Positions 1 through 11,120 of a stretch of DNA of 64,000 nt are shown piece by piece. The DNA is taken from contig NW_026089527.1 in assembly GCF_933775445.1 (NCBI RefSeq), forward strand, positions 361,582 to 425,581. Reading direction: 5' to 3'. Position 1 is the stretch's first letter. Every line of letters begins with the position of its first letter. The notes under the pieces were generated by a model that saw only the letters and a list, made by a program, of their open reading frames with translations, had not been told where the DNA came from and ran no database searches. The DNA is from Argentina anserina. Its lineage: Eukaryota > Streptophyta > Magnoliopsida > Rosales > Rosaceae. The position numbers were made by a program, and so were the translations under genes.

Positions 1-1024
1 GATACTCAGTTTGAAAGAAACACACTCCCACACTTGCAAAATTCTCAAATTCAATAGAAACTCGCATCAAAAAGCCTTACAGAAAGATACTCAAACGAGA
101 AATGAAAAGATACACAATTAGAATAGTAAAGATACGCAAACGATGTAAAGATACTCAATTGGACTAGTAAAGATACGCAAACGATGTAAAGATACTCAGT
201 TTGAAAGAAACACACTCCCACACTTGGAAAACTCTCAAATTCAATAGAAACTCGCATCAGAAATCCGTTCAGAAAGATACTCAAACCAGAATTGAAAACA
301 TACACAATTGGAATAGGAAAGATACGCAAACGATGTAAAGATACTCAGTTTTAAAGAAACACACTCCCACACTTGCAAAACTCTCAAATTCAATAGAAAC
401 TCGCATCAGAAATCCGTTCAGAAAGATACTCAAACCAGAATTGAAAACATACACAATTGGAATAGGAAAGATACGCAAACGATGTAAAGATACTCAGTTT
501 TAAAGAAACACACTCCCACACTTGCAAAACTCTCAAATTCAATAGAAACTCGCATCAGAAAGCCTTACAGAAAGATACTCAAACGAGAAATGAAAAGATA
601 CACAATTGGAATAGTAAAGATACGCAAACGATATAAAGATACACAATTGGAATAGTAATGATACGCAAACGATGTAAAGATACTAAGTTTGAAAGAAACA
701 CACTCCCACACTTGCAAAACTCTCAAATTCAATAGAAACTCGCATCAGAAATCCGTTCAGAAAGATACTCAAACCAGAATTGAAAACATACACAATTGGA
801 ATAGAAAAGATACGCAAACGATGTAAAGATACTCAGTTTGAAAGAAACACACTCCCACACTTGCAAAACTCTCAAATTCAATAGAAGCTCGCATCAGAAA
901 GCCTTACAGAAAGATACTCAAACGAGAAATGAAAAGATACACAATTGGAATAGTAAAGATACGCAAACGATGTAAAGATACACAATTGGAATAGTAAAGA
1001 TACGCAAACGATGTAAAGATACTA

Positions 1025-2000
1025 AGTTTGAAAGAAACACACTCCCACACTTGCAAAACTCTCAAATTCAATAGAAACTCGCATCAGAAAGCCTTACAGA
1101 AAGATACTCAAACCAGAATTGAAAACATACACAATTGGAATAGGAAAGATACGCAAACGATGTAAAGATACTCAGTTTCAAAGAAACACACTCCCACACT
1201 TGCAAAACTCTCAAATTCAATAGAAACTCACATCAAAAAGCCTTACAGAAAGATACTCAAATGAGAAATGAAAAGATACACAATTAGAATAGTAAAGATA
1301 CGCAAACGATGTAAAGATACACAATTGGAATAGTAAAGATACGCAAACGATGTAAAGATACTCAGTTTTAAAGAAACACACTACCACACTTGGAAAACTC
1401 TCAAATTCAATAGAAACTCGCATCAGAAAGCCTTAAAGAAAGATACTCAAACGAGATTTGAAAAGATACACAATTGGAATAGTAAAGATCCGCAAACGAT
1501 GTAAAACTACTCAGTTTGAAAGAAACACACTCCCACACTTGCAAAACTCTCAAATTCAATAGAAACTCGCATCAGAAAGCCTTACAGAAAGATACTCAAA
1601 CCAGAATTGAAAACATACACAATTGGAATAGGAAAGATACGCAAACGATGTAAAGATACTCAGTTTCAAAGAAACACACTCCCACACTTGCAAAACTCTC
1701 AAATTCAATAGAAACTCACATCAAAAAGCCTTACAGAAAGATACTCAAATGAGAAATGAAAAGATACACAATTAGAATAGTAAAGATACGCAAACGATGT
1801 AAAGATACACAATTGGAATAGTAAAGATACGCAAACGATGTAAAGATACTCAGTTTTAAAGAAACACACTACCACACTTGGAAAACTCTCAAATTCAATA
1901 GAAACTCGCATCAGAAAGCCTTAAAGAAAGATACTCAAACGAGATTTGAAAAGATACACAATTGGAATAGTAAAGATCCGCAAACGATGTAAAACTACTC
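1025..2000. repeat. Tandem 488-bp higher-order duplication in satellite A
   Basis: Two adjacent blocks, about 1025-1512 and 1513-2000, share the same order of subtypes and the same private changes. Examples are GATCCGCAAACG followed by GTAAAACTACTC near 1487-1512 and again near 1975-2000, and CACTACCACACTTGG in both. Each block is three monomers long. This is what a recent unequal crossover produces. Block edges are approximate because they were placed by eye. Confidence 0.8.
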
Positions 2001-2305
2001 AGTTTGAAAGAAACACACTCCCACACTTGCAAAACTCTCAAATTCAATAGAAACTCGCATCAGAAAGCCTTACAGAAAGATACTCAAACGAGAAATGAAA
2101 AGATACACAATTGGAATAGTAAAGATACGCAAACGATGTAAAGATACTATGTTTGAAAGAAACACACTCCCACACTTGCAAAACTCTCAAATTCAATAGA
2201 AACTCGCATCAGAAAGCCTTACAGAAAGATACTCAAACGAGAAATGAAAAGATACACAATTGGAATAGTAAAGATACGCAAACGATGTAAAGATACTAAG
2301 TTTGA

Positions 2306-2310
2306 AAGAA
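2306..2310. repeat. Target site duplication, left copy (AAGAA)
   Basis: AAGAA directly precedes the 5' LTR and is repeated at 13581-13585 directly after the 3' LTR. Removing the element and one copy restores a normal satellite A monomer (GTTTGAAAGAAACACA...) with one substitution. This shows a genuine integrase-mediated insertion into a satellite unit. Confidence 0.93.
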
Positions 2311-3873
2311 TGATAGGAGCACAAAGTGTGACGTTCTTAATGTATATATGCCCTATTCTTATGCTTTGTTACTTCTTATTTAGTTGTTTTTGGTTCATAT
2401 TTGATACATGTATGTTCTAGGTAGAGCTATTTCGATTTTAGATGATTTGATGATGAAATTGTGTTAAGTGTTAGAACTCCTGATTGAGCTAGGATTCCTT
2501 ACTCGACTAGGACTCTACTTTCCTATTTTCATTCTTTCCTATTCCTTAATCGACGATTTCTTTTCAGGAAAGACAAATCATATTTGGAAAGAAAGGAGAG
2601 TTGCCGAGTTGCATTCCTAGTTGAACAAGGAAATCATATTCGAGTTGAACAAGGAGAAGAGGAGGCCGGCCTAGCTATTCCTAGTTGGACCAAGAGATTG
2701 CCGTGCAGCCCTTAAAGTGATCTCCCTATTGAACTTGGTTTCCTACATCAAGTTGGATATGGAGTACATAAATCAAATCCATAACAAAGAGGATTTCAGT
2801 TTCCCGATTGGATTCTATCTCCTTATGGCACGGCAAGAAGGCTTCCTAAACCTCTATATATAGAGGCCGGCCTCTCCATTCAGAATCATCATCAGCCCTA
2901 CACACAAACACAGCCATAAGCTCTGCCGAATTCATCCTTCACCATTCCAAGAAATCCTAAAACCGATTCCATCATTCCCCACCTATCAATAGCCTTTCAA
3001 ACACGCTTGTGAAGGAGGTTTCATCCATAGAAGTCTCGGCTACACTTGTGGATTGCTTGATTTATAAAGTGTAACCATGATTCACTCTTGTTTAATTTCG
3101 GTTTTGGTTTTGTTCTTGTTCATGGATGAAGTTGCGATTTGTTTAGAGTAGTCTTGTATCAATTTTGTCTATGAAATAGCTACTTGATTCAATTTATATA
3201 GAGGATTCGAAAATTATGTTTTGGTTTTATGGATTTCGGTTTTGGTTTCTGCCGAACCTAGCTTTTGAACAATTTCGATGCCTATGTGTTATGACTATGC
3301 TTGTAGCATGATATTTAGGTTGTTGGATTAAAGACTTATGCTAAGAACATGTTTATTCTTGTTTATGTGATTTTTGAATTGCATGGTTGTTAGTTAAGTA
3401 AGTGACATACTTGATGAATTCAATGTGCATGGCTTTGGAATTACATGATTAAGATGAACATGTTGGAATTTCGATTATGGCTGCTTGGTTGTGATTGAAT
3501 GTGTTAAGTGTCTATGTGTTTAGGTTACTGCTTAGAACCCTAAATGCATGATCCATCCATGGTTGCTCAATATATGTCTCGGCATGATTCTAAGAATGGA
3601 CATAGAACTTGTTTCGATTCCCTCTATGTGAGTTGTTTTGGTGATTGTTTATGTGTTGGTTGGTTGATCACATGTATATATTAGTTTAGGTTTTATTTAC
3701 TGTTTTTATGATCCAAAATCTATATCAAACCTTAAACCCTTTATGAATTCGTGTAAGTATTGTGATCCTAAGCCCTGGCTGGATCCCCGGTTTGTGAACG
3801 ATACCCTCTTGCTTTATACTACTATGATGTGTTCAGGGTTAAATATTGATGTCGAGTAATCGAGCATTCATCA
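2311..3873 (+). repeat. 5' LTR of element 1
   Basis: A 1563-bp terminal repeat starting TGATAGGAGC and ending GCATTCATCA, with near-identical copy at 12018-13580. Substitutions I could see include GCCC/GCCA near 2351, TAGG/TACG near 2429, GTTAAG/GCTAAG near 2463, GGCAAG/GGAAAG near 2833 and CTCGGC/CTAGGC near 3587. No length difference was seen. It carries a TATA box at 2855-2862 and, near its end, GGATCCCCGG (3781-3790), which is complementary to part of the PBS. No coding capacity is evident. Confidence 0.95.
2855..2862 (+). promoter_or_regulatory. TATA box of the 5' LTR promoter
   Basis: TATATATA within CCTCTATATATAGAGGCCGG, in the middle of the LTR where the U3/R boundary is expected. 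The same box is at 12562-12569 in the 3' LTR and, on the other strand, at 26817-26824 in the more diverged LTR of element 2. Conservation across two elements supports a real core promoter. Transcription would start roughly 30 bp downstream, near 2885 (inference). Confidence 0.75.
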
Positions 3874-3875
3874 AA

Positions 3876-3895
3876 TGGCGCCGTTGCCGGGGATC
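3876..3895 (+). other. Primer-binding site, tRNA-Asp
   Basis: TGGCGCCGTTGCCGGGGATC lies two bases after the 5' LTR end. It is the complement of the 3' end of plant tRNA-Asp(GUC), including the CCA tail, over 20 bases. tRNA-Asp priming is characteristic of Athila/Tat elements. The site appears intact, so minus-strand DNA synthesis could still be primed on this RNA. Confidence 0.93.
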
Positions 3896-3896
3896 C

Positions 3897-4645
3897 ATTA
3901 GAGATGGATCCCTAACTTTTACTACGAATTCATTGTGAATATTGTACATTTGTATATTCTTATTCTTATTCTTATTTCGTATAACATATAGTAATGTATC
4001 TTAGGTTGTTGTTTTGGTGCTTGAGTGAATGATTGTTGTAGGTTGTAAATCGAACGGAATAGGTAAAGTCCCTTTTGTTAATATTAGCCTTAACCCTTCA
4101 TGCTAGCTCTCGAGTTTGCATGAGGTCGAGGGCGGCTTTTATTAACACTTGGAGTTTTGTCTAACACATGAGGTTAAGTCCAGCTGAGTAAGGGGCACGC
4201 TCTTTTATTACTCTGGTGCATGGGACCAAAATTGGATCTCAGAGAACTACTGACTTACATACATCTCGGTGATGGAGTCGATAGGGAGTTTGCTCTCCTT
4301 AGTTCAACAAATGAGTCCTACCATGTTCACTATCTCTGATTGAGCTAAAGGCCTTCTGAAACAAAGACTTGATCTTGTGTCTAGGCATCCATACTTAGGC
4401 CGCACGTCCACCTTGATTTACAACTTAGAATCAATCGATCGTTCAATCATTGAAATAGCAAAAAGAACTTGTGAATTGTATGAACTTGTGACAACGTAAA
4501 GAACTAACACTTGTAAACTTGACATAGTTGCCGTGCTCTTCCCCTTAAGTGTGCGTGTATGACTAAGGGAAGGCATGAATTTTGTGTATCCATTATGTAT
4601 TCTTCAATGCTAACTCGCTACCTTTCATATAAACAGGTACTATGC
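3897..4645 (+). other. Untranslated leader of element 1, with a possible intron
   Basis: About 750 bp between the PBS and gag without a convincing gene. It holds a plausible intron at 4063-4636: donor AG|GTAAAG, branch-point-like GCTAAC at 4609-4614, and acceptor ATATAAACAG ending at 4636. Splicing would remove an in-frame ATG at 4559 and place the gag ATG at 4646 ten bases after the junction. RNA packaging signals are also expected in this region but cannot be recognised by eye. Confidence 0.5.
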
Positions 4646-7600
4646 ATGTCCGAATTTTCTAAGAAGACACAAGAGCTCAAGGATCGAATTCAAGCACTTA
4701 GAGATTTAAACAACTCTTTCATAAGTAGACCTTTGAATTTCGAAACATCTCCAAGCAATTCACTCTTAAACTCTTCACCTAGATCAGAAGAAGAGGAAGA
4801 TCTGTCATTTCCCTTCGTCTTTAAGTCAGACTTAGACACAATTGCGGGCCGTGACATAATACCTGTTGGTGCTCCAATGGCACTCAAGAATGCATTCATT
4901 CCTACCACCCCGGAATCACCCTCATGCATTGCCTTCACTCCACCTGATGAAGCTAACTTCTCCATTCCTGTTCAATTGCTTGGGCAGCTGCCTAAGTACT
5001 CTGGCTCTTCAATGGAAGACCCTAATGTTCACCTTAGGGAGTTCTTGGACATTTGCAAGCTCCAATCGATTCATCATCTTTCTCAAGAAGGCTTGAGGTT
5101 GCTTTTGTTCCCATTTACCCTTAAGGATGATGCTAAACGTTGGTTATATTCTTTGCCTGCAAGAATCATCACTACATGGGACGAAATGACTAGGAGGTTC
5201 TTGAAGCAATTCTTCCCTGCTCAACTCACGAAAAGACTTAGGAGGGAGATTCAGAACTTCACTCAAAAAGATGGTGATTCACTCTATGAGGCTTGGGAGG
5301 AATTTCAGGAACTACAAAGGAAGTGCCCTCACCATGGTATTTCGTTGGATGACTTGGTGCAATTCTTCTATGAAGGACTCGACACCACCAATAAGAGCAT
5401 GGTGGACTCGGCATGTGGCTGCACATTCATGAACAAAACCGGTCAAGAAGCTTACACCTTGATCGATGACTTGGCTGACAACAATCGCCAATTTAGTTCC
5501 AAGGAGAAGAGAGGAAGCAAGAGCCGTGGGGTGTATGATGTTGATGCAAGGAATCAGATGGCGACTTTAGAAAGGAAGCTTGACGTGCTAGTCAAGGCAT
5601 TCAATGGTTCGAGCATCAACCCTCAAGCATGTGGCATTTGTTCTTTCAAGGATCACACGACTGACAATTGTCCAAATGGTGCAATGACTGAAGAAGAGTT
5701 GAACTTTATGGGGCAACAAAGGCCTAGGTATGATCCATATTCGAACACATACAACCCTGGACTTAGAGATCATCCAAATTTTCGTTGGAGCAACAATGCT
5801 CAACCATCCAATGCTCAAGGTCAAGGACCTCGTCCTTCAGGTTTGTTTGTGAGGCCTCAGGTACCTCAAGGTTCTGCTCCCTTTAACTCTAATGTTCATG
5901 GTTCGAATAATGCATCTTCACCTAACTATGATGAACTTTTGAAGTCTCTTGCTCAAGGGCAACAAAATCTAAACTCTGCTACTCAAGCTTTAGTTACAGG
6001 TCAACAAGCTCATTCTAAGGATATAACCGAGCTTAAGAAGCAGATGGGACAAGTGATCGATTTCATGGGCAAGATCCATGAAGGAGGGAAGTTGCCGAGC
6101 CAAACTGAGCCTAATCCGAATGTGAAGGCCATGGTGACACGAAGTGGGAGGACTTTGGATGTTCTAATGCAGCAACATAAGAAGGCCGTGCCTTCTAAAG
6201 GTAAGGAGGCCGAGAAATACAATGTCAAAGACCTAGAGAAGGACCCTGCCTCCTCTAAAGCCAAAGATGCCGTGCCTCTACCAAAAGATGATCATGTCGT
6301 GCATGACAAAGGTAAGGATCCTAACTCTAGTGGTTTGGTTTCAACTAATGCTCTTCCTCGTGTTCCCTTCCCTAGTAGATTTGCAAAGCAAAAGAAGGAT
6401 GACTCTGATCAAGCCATGCTCGACATTTTCAAGAAGGTGGAAGTGAACATGCCTCTTATTGAATGCATACAACAAAATCCTAAGTATGCTAAGTTCTTGA
6501 AAGAATTGTGCACCAACAAGAGGATGACTCGAGAGAAGGAGGTTGTCACAATGAGTGAGACGGTTTCTGCCGTGCTCCAAAGGAAGCTACCACCAAAGCT
6601 TAAGGATCCAGGGAGTTTTTCTATCCCTTGTACAATCGGAAACATGACATTTGAAAAGATAATGTTAGACTTAGGTGCATCTATCAATGTAATGCCGCAC
6701 TATATCTATGAGAACCTAGGTCTAGGTGATTTGAAACGTGACAATGTTGTGATTCGATTGGTTGATTGTTCCAACAAAGTCCCTTTGGGCTATGTTGAAG
6801 ATGTTCTTGTGCAGGTTTCGAGCTTGATCTTTCCTGCCGACTTCTATGTCATAGACATGAAGCCAACGGAGGCAGATGACAAGGAGGTCCCTATCTTGTT
6901 GGGCCGCCCCTTCATGAGGACTGCAAGAACAAAAATAGATGTGTTTAGTGGATCACTCACCTTTGAGTTCGATGGTGAAGTGATTAGCTTCAACATCTTT
7001 GAAGCTATGAGGTATCCTCTTTCGGAGTTAAGTGATTGTTTTTCAGTTGACATACTTGATTCCCTTGCAGATAACTATCTAGATACCTTGACAAATGACG
7101 AGTTGGCACTCACTATTGCCCAAGGGGCCGGATTCACAAGTGATAGCTCGAACATTTCGGTGCTAGAAGCTAAAGATGCCGTGCCATCTTTCATTCATGA
7201 AACCGTGACCTCCCTTGAGGTTGCAAGTGAGGTAAGTTTTGTCTCTCCTAGTCCAATTATCTTAACTACTAACAAGAATCTTCCTTCTGTGGTGCAAGCT
7301 CCGAAGCTTGATCTTAAGGTTCTTCCGGACCACTTGAAGTATGCGTTTCTAGGAGAAGAGGATACATTGCCCGTGATCATTTCATCTGCACTAAATGAGG
7401 AGCAAGAAGAGAGATTGATTGAAGTGTTGAAGAGACACAAGACGGCAATAGGATGGACCCTAGCCGACATCAAGGGGATCAGCCCTACCATGTGTGTGCA
7501 TCGAATATTGCTAGAAGATGGTGCCAAACCAACCAAGGAAGGTGAGAGACGCCTTCACCCACCAATGATGCAAGTTGTAAAGGATGAAATCACCAAGTTG

Positions 7601-8527
7601 CACGATTGTGGCGTGATCTACCCCATCTCGGATAGTAGGTGGATCTCTCCCATTCAAGTTGTGCCAAAGAAGTCAGGCATCACGGTGGTGAAGAACAAGG
7701 ACAACGAGTTGGTACCTCAAAGGACGGTGACCGGTCATAGAGTTTGTATTGACTATAGGAAGCTCAATGCGACAACAAGGAAGGACCACATGCCATTGCC
7801 ATTCATTGATCAAATGCTTGAGAGGTTAGCTGGTCACTCTTTCTATTGTTTCCTTGATGGATATAGTGGATACAACCAAATAAGTGTTGCGGAAGAAGAT
7901 CAAGAGAAGACTACATTCACATGCCCTTTTGGTACGTTTGCCTATCGTCGCATGCCTTTTGGTTTATGCAACGCCCCAAGTACGTTTCAACGTTGTATGT
8001 ATCATATTTTCTCCGAGTATATTGGTTCTAAAATTGAAGTTTTCATGGATGATTTTTCTGTCTATGGTGAAGATTTCGAAACTTGTTTAGAAAATGTTGA
8101 ACTTGTGCTCAAACGTTGTGAGGAAACTAACTTGGTTTTGAATTGGGAAAAATGTCACTTTATGGTCACGCAAGGCATTGTTTTAGGTCATATTGTTTCA
8201 TCTAGAGGAATTGAGGTTGATAAGTCTAAAATAGATCTGGTGCGTCACTTACCCCTCCCCACAAGCGTGAGGGATGTTCGATCGTTTCTTGGACATGCAG
8301 GTTTCTATCGTAGGTTTATCAAGGATTTTTCCAAGATTGCGAGACCAATGAGTTCATTGCTCCAAAAAGACGTCCCATTCAACTTTGATGATGATTGCAA
8401 GCATGCATTCGAGACCTTGAAGAAGCTTCTAACTTCAGCACCGATCATGGCACCGCCGGATTGGTCCTTGCCATTCGAGTTGATGTGTGATGCCTCCGAC
8501 TATGCAGTTGGAGCCGTGCTAGGGTAG
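4646..8527 (+). CDS. gag-pol: Gag-protease-reverse transcriptase part of the Athila polyprotein, ended by an in-frame TAG
   Basis: Encodes the capsid-like Gag and the start of Pol, which build the particle and copy the element's RNA into DNA. Numbering from the ATG at 4646 (1293 residues), the Gag domain is at about 111-281 with LLFPFTLKDDAKRWLYSLP. A CX2CX4HX4C zinc knuckle has C329, C332, H337 and C342. The aspartic protease site DLGASIN has D675. RT runs from about 990, with the FMDD catalytic box at 1133-1136. RNase H begins around the catalytic-type Asp 1282 (CDASD). The frame stays open back to an ATG at 4559. I prefer 4646 because the upstream stretch lies in a candidate leader intron and 4646 starts a charged MSEFSKKTQELKDRIQ helix. 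Related elements are read as one Gag-Pol frame. Here codon 1294 is TAG, where element 2 has Gln, so most product would lack RNase H and integrase. Confidence 0.92.
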   Translation: MSEFSKKTQELKDRIQALRDLNNSFISRPLNFETSPSNSLLNSSPRSEEEEDLSFPFVFKSDLDTIAGRDIIPVGAPMALKNAFIPTTPESPSCIAFTPPDEANFSIPVQLLGQLPKYSGSSMEDPNVHLREFLDICKLQSIHHLSQEGLRLLLFPFTLKDDAKRWLYSLPARIITTWDEMTRRFLKQFFPAQLTKRLRREIQNFTQKDGDSLYEAWEEFQELQRKCPHHGISLDDLVQFFYEGLDTTNKSMVDSACGCTFMNKTGQEAYTLIDDLADNNRQFSSKEKRGSKSRGVYDVDARNQMATLERKLDVLVKAFNGSSINPQACGICSFKDHTTDNCPNGAMTEEELNFMGQQRPRYDPYSNTYNPGLRDHPNFRWSNNAQPSNAQGQGPRPSGLFVRPQVPQGSAPFNSNVHGSNNASSPNYDELLKSLAQGQQNLNSATQALVTGQQAHSKDITELKKQMGQVIDFMGKIHEGGKLPSQTEPNPNVKAMVTRSGRTLDVLMQQHKKAVPSKGKEAEKYNVKDLEKDPASSKAKDAVPLPKDDHVVHDKGKDPNSSGLVSTNALPRVPFPSRFAKQKKDDSDQAMLDIFKKVEVNMPLIECIQQNPKYAKFLKELCTNKRMTREKEVVTMSETVSAVLQRKLPPKLKDPGSFSIPCTIGNMTFEKIMLDLGASINVMPHYIYENLGLGDLKRDNVVIRLVDCSNKVPLGYVEDVLVQVSSLIFPADFYVIDMKPTEADDKEVPILLGRPFMRTARTKIDVFSGSLTFEFDGEVISFNIFEAMRYPLSELSDCFSVDILDSLADNYLDTLTNDELALTIAQGAGFTSDSSNISVLEAKDAVPSFIHETVTSLEVASEVSFVSPSPIILTTNKNLPSVVQAPKLDLKVLPDHLKYAFLGEEDTLPVIISSALNEEQEERLIEVLKRHKTAIGWTLADIKGISPTMCVHRILLEDGAKPTKEGERRLHPPMMQVVKDEITKLHDCGVIYPISDSRWISPIQVVPKKSGITVVKNKDNELVPQRTVTGHRVCIDYRKLNATTRKDHMPLPFIDQMLERLAGHSFYCFLDGYSGYNQISVAEEDQEKTTFTCPFGTFAYRRMPFGLCNAPSTFQRCMYHIFSEYIGSKIEVFMDDFSVYGEDFETCLENVELVLKRCEETNLVLNWEKCHFMVTQGIVLGHIVSSRGIEVDKSKIDLVRHLPLPTSVRDVRSFLGHAGFYRRFIKDFSKIARPMSSLLQKDVPFNFDDDCKHAFETLKKLLTSAPIMAPPDWSLPFELMCDASDYAVGAVLG

Positions 8528-10207
8528 AGGAAGGACAAGCAGCCCTACGCCATCTACTATGCCTCACGAACACTCAATGATGCTCAACAAAACTACACCA
8601 CAACTGAAAAAGAACTTCTTGCCGTGATCTTTGCTCTAGATAAGTTTCGTTCTTACTTACTTCAATCTAAAGTTATTGTTTACACTGACCATGCAGCTTT
8701 GAAGTATTTAATGACAAAGAAGGATGCCAAACCGAGATTGATTCGATGGATTCTTCTACTCCAAGAGTTTGATCTCGAGATCAAGGACAAGAAGGGAAGT
8801 GACAATGTTGTGGCAGATCATTTGAGTCGTTTGGTGAGAAATGCCGAACCCTTGGCTATCCAAGAGAGCTTTCCGGACGAGCAACTCTTTCGAGTTGAGG
8901 TAAGTGAGCCATGGTATGCAGATATTGTCAATTATCTTGTTTCTAAGCAATTTCCGGATACTTTATCGCATGCACAAAAGAATAGACTCAAGGCATTAGC
9001 TAAGTATTATGTTTGGGATGAACCATACTTGTGGAAACATTGTGTTGATCAAATCATTAGGAGGTGTGTCCCTGAACATGAACATCACTCTATACTTACG
9101 TTTTGCCATTCTGAATCTTGTGGAGGACATTTTGGTTCACGTAGGACTGCTCTTAAGGTGCTCGAATGTGGTTTCTTTTGGCCTACGGTTTTCAAAGATG
9201 CATATCATTTTTGCATGACTTGTGATAGGTGCCAACGTATGGGAAACTTAGGATCTAGAGATCAAATGCCTATGACACCGATTATTTATGTCGAAATTTT
9301 TGATTGTTGGGGTATTGATTTCATGGGACCTTTTCCTAGCTCAAATGGTTACTTATACATACTCGTTTGTGTTGACTATGTTTCGAAATGGGTGGAAGCA
9401 AAGGCCACCCGGACTAATGATTCTCGAGTTGTTGCAGATTTCCTTCGTTCTAACATTTTCTCCAGGTTTGGTATGCCGAGAGTTATCATTAGTGATGGAG
9501 GATCTCACTTTTGCAACCGGACCATTGAGGCGTTGTTGAAGAAGTATGGAATTAAGCATAAGGTTGCTACGCCTTATCACCCTCAAACAAGTGGACAAGT
9601 AGAGCTATCTAATCGTGAGATCAAGAGAATTTTAGAGAAGTCTGTTGGACCATCACGCAAGGATTGGTCTCAACGATTGGATGATGCTCTTTGGGCCTAT
9701 AGGACGGCATACAAAACTCCCCTAGGCATGTCACCATTTCGACTAGTTTATGGCAAGGCGTGCCATCTTCCTGTGGTGCTTGAACATCGTGCATGGTGGG
9801 CTGTGAAGAATTTTAACATGGACATTGATGAGGCCGGATTACATAGGAAGTTGCAATTGCATGAGCTTGAAGAGATTAGGAATGAGGCTTATGATTCGGC
9901 AATGGTTTACAAGGAGAAGACTAAGACATTCCATGACCGCATGATTAGGAAGAAACACTTTGTCGTTGGGCAGAAAGTTCTTTTATTTAATTCTCGACTT
10001 AGATTGTTTCCGGGCAAACTCCGTTCTAGGTGGCTAGGACCGTTTGTTGTTACTAATGTTTTTCCTTCTGGTGCTATTCAGATCAAAAGTATGGTGCATG
10101 GAAAGGAATTCACGGTCAATGGACATCGCTTGAAGCCGTACTATGACAATTTCGTGGAACACAATGTGGAGGAGACGTCTCTCCTTGATCCTACGGCAAG
10201 CAAGTGA
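8528..10207 (+). CDS. pol: RNase H-integrase part of the Athila Pol, downstream of the in-frame TAG
   Basis: Continues the same frame as 4646-8527 with no shift; only the TAG at 8525-8527 separates them. The first in-frame ATG is at 8624, inside RNase H, so independent translation would give an incomplete RNase H. Visible parts are the rest of RNase H ([34 protein letters not shown]) and the integrase zinc domain ([10 protein letters not shown] ... CDRCQR). The integrase core has Asp codons at 9317-9319 and 9494-9496 and Glu at 9602-9604, a D-x35-E spacing for the last pair. The C-terminal stretch [18 protein letters not shown]...[10 protein letters not shown] is typical of this clade. Integrase would insert the cDNA into chromatin. 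Catalytic residues look intact; the break is only the upstream stop. Confidence 0.88.
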   Translation, partial: RKDKQPYAIYYASRTLNDAQQNYTTTEKELLAVIFALDKFRSYLLQSKVIVYTDHAALKYLMTKKDAKPRLIRWILLLQEFDLEIKDKKGSDNVVADHLSRLVRNAEPLAIQESFPDEQLFRVEVSEPWYADIVNYLVSKQFPDTLSHAQKNRLKALAKYYVWDEPYLWKHCVDQIIRRCVPEHEHHSILTFCHSESCGGHFGSRRTALKVLECGFFWPTVFKDAYHFCMTCDRCQRMGNLGSRDQMPMTPIIYVEIFDCWGIDFMGPFPSSNGYLYILVCVDYVSKWVEAKATRTNDSRVVADFLRSNIFSRFGMPRVIISDGGSHFCNRTIEALLKKYGIKHKVATPYHPQTSGQVELSNREIKRILEKSVGPSRKDWSQRLDDALWAYRTAYKTPLGMSPFRLVYGKACHLPVVLEHRAWWAVKNFNMDIDEAGLHRKLQLHELEEIRNEAYDSAMVYKEKTKTFHDRMIRKKHFVVGQKVLLFNSRLRLFPGKLRSRWLGPFVVTNVFPSGAIQIKSMVHGKEFTVNGHRLKPYYDNFVEHNVEETSLLDPTASK

Positions 10208-10326
10208 TGCTTTGGAGATAGTCTAGGCTATAGACTCTAAACTTAAGCCAATGAAGGAGCCATCAACGAGTGTTTGCATTTTCTTATCCCTTAACTCTTT
10301 CTAATTTTCGTTGCTTATCATATTGT

Positions 10327-10360
10327 ACATTGAGGGCAATGTAAGTTTTAAGTGTGGGGT
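10327..10360 (+). promoter_or_regulatory. Hairpin plus PPT-like motif just after pol
   Basis: ACATTGAGGGCAATGT (10327-10342) has perfectly complementary 6-bp arms around a 4-base loop. AAGTGTGGGGT follows at 10350-10360. Element 2 has the equivalent hairpin (29213-29228, complement strand) and motif (29195-29204), with a loop-base difference that leaves the stem intact. The role is unknown. A termination/processing signal or an internal priming tract are possible inferences. Confidence 0.55.
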
Positions 10361-11110
10361 GGGGTATACATCATTCGTTGATTTCTATTGTTTGATGCTA
10401 TGTGTTTCAATTTTGTTGTTTTGATTTTCGATTTTTAGTGTCATTTTGGTTCTGTTTTTCGATTTTTATGTTGTTTTGTTTTTGTTTTGAGTCCTAGGTA
10501 TGCCTTTAACTGTCTAGGATGAGTTGATCTTTGAATTTATGGTTGATAGATGATCACGATATTGGAATGTACTTAATTGTTATTTGATGGTTAATCGATG
10601 TGTAGATTTTGTACGAACATGTAGTAGATGAGGATTTTGAAACTTAGGTACAGAATGAGCATGTTCCTTACTTGTTTGAATTCATGGAACCTAAGTGAGT
10701 TTTCGAGCCATATATATGTGCCTTTCTTTGGAGTTTTATTCTATCGTTTCTTGGCTTTATAACCTCATTACATTTATTTTGATCAATTCATATGCCATAG
10801 AATTGCAATGAACTAAAGAATGCTAGAACTTACTTTGTGAAACTTTCGAAGCTTTATGTCATAATATACTCTGATTTTGAAAAGGATTGTTGGATCTTTT
10901 TAGGATTTCCACCACTTAAAGCCAAAAAGCCGTATCCCTATTTGAGCCCTGCTTGGGACACCTTAGTGTTTACCCCTTTGAGCCTACGTTAAGCCTTTTC
11001 TTTCATTACCAACATGTTATATCCTTGCTTAGTATAGTTATATCTCTACCTTGTCTTTGAGGCTTGGCAGAGCCGATTCTTGGATGTAATATGGAGTGAT
11101 GATTTGATTC

Positions 11111-11120
11111 AAGTGTGGGG
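11111..11120 (+). other. Internal PPT-like motif (AAGTGTGGGG)
   Basis: Second of three identical ten-base copies in the spacer, preceded by C as in CAAGTGTGGGGTTATG. The third copy abuts the 3' LTR. Element 2 has its middle copy at 28470-28479 (complement). Internal PPT copies can start extra plus-strand DNA synthesis in some retroelements; that function is inferred here. Confidence 0.4.

Larger units (their letters stand above)
1..2310. repeat. Satellite A array, left part
   Basis: Tandem repeats with a 149-bp basic unit beginning GATACTCAGTTTGAAAG and often lengthened to 190 bp by an extra 41-bp module. Two subtypes alternate. One reads CATCAGAAAGCCTTACAG followed by GAGAAATG; the other reads CATCAGAAATCCGTTCAG followed by CCAGAATTG. 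A tandem pair of 488-bp blocks (149+149+190) lies at about 1025-2000. The array is cut at 2310 by element 1 and resumes at 13581 in the same monomer phase. The strand is arbitrary; the + strand is A-rich. Frames on the minus strand are not genes. Confidence 0.95.

Noticed and set aside
3876..3895. A tRNA-Asp gene fragment
   Set aside because: Only the 3' complement of the tRNA is present, directly after an LTR, which is a primer-binding site and not a tRNA gene.
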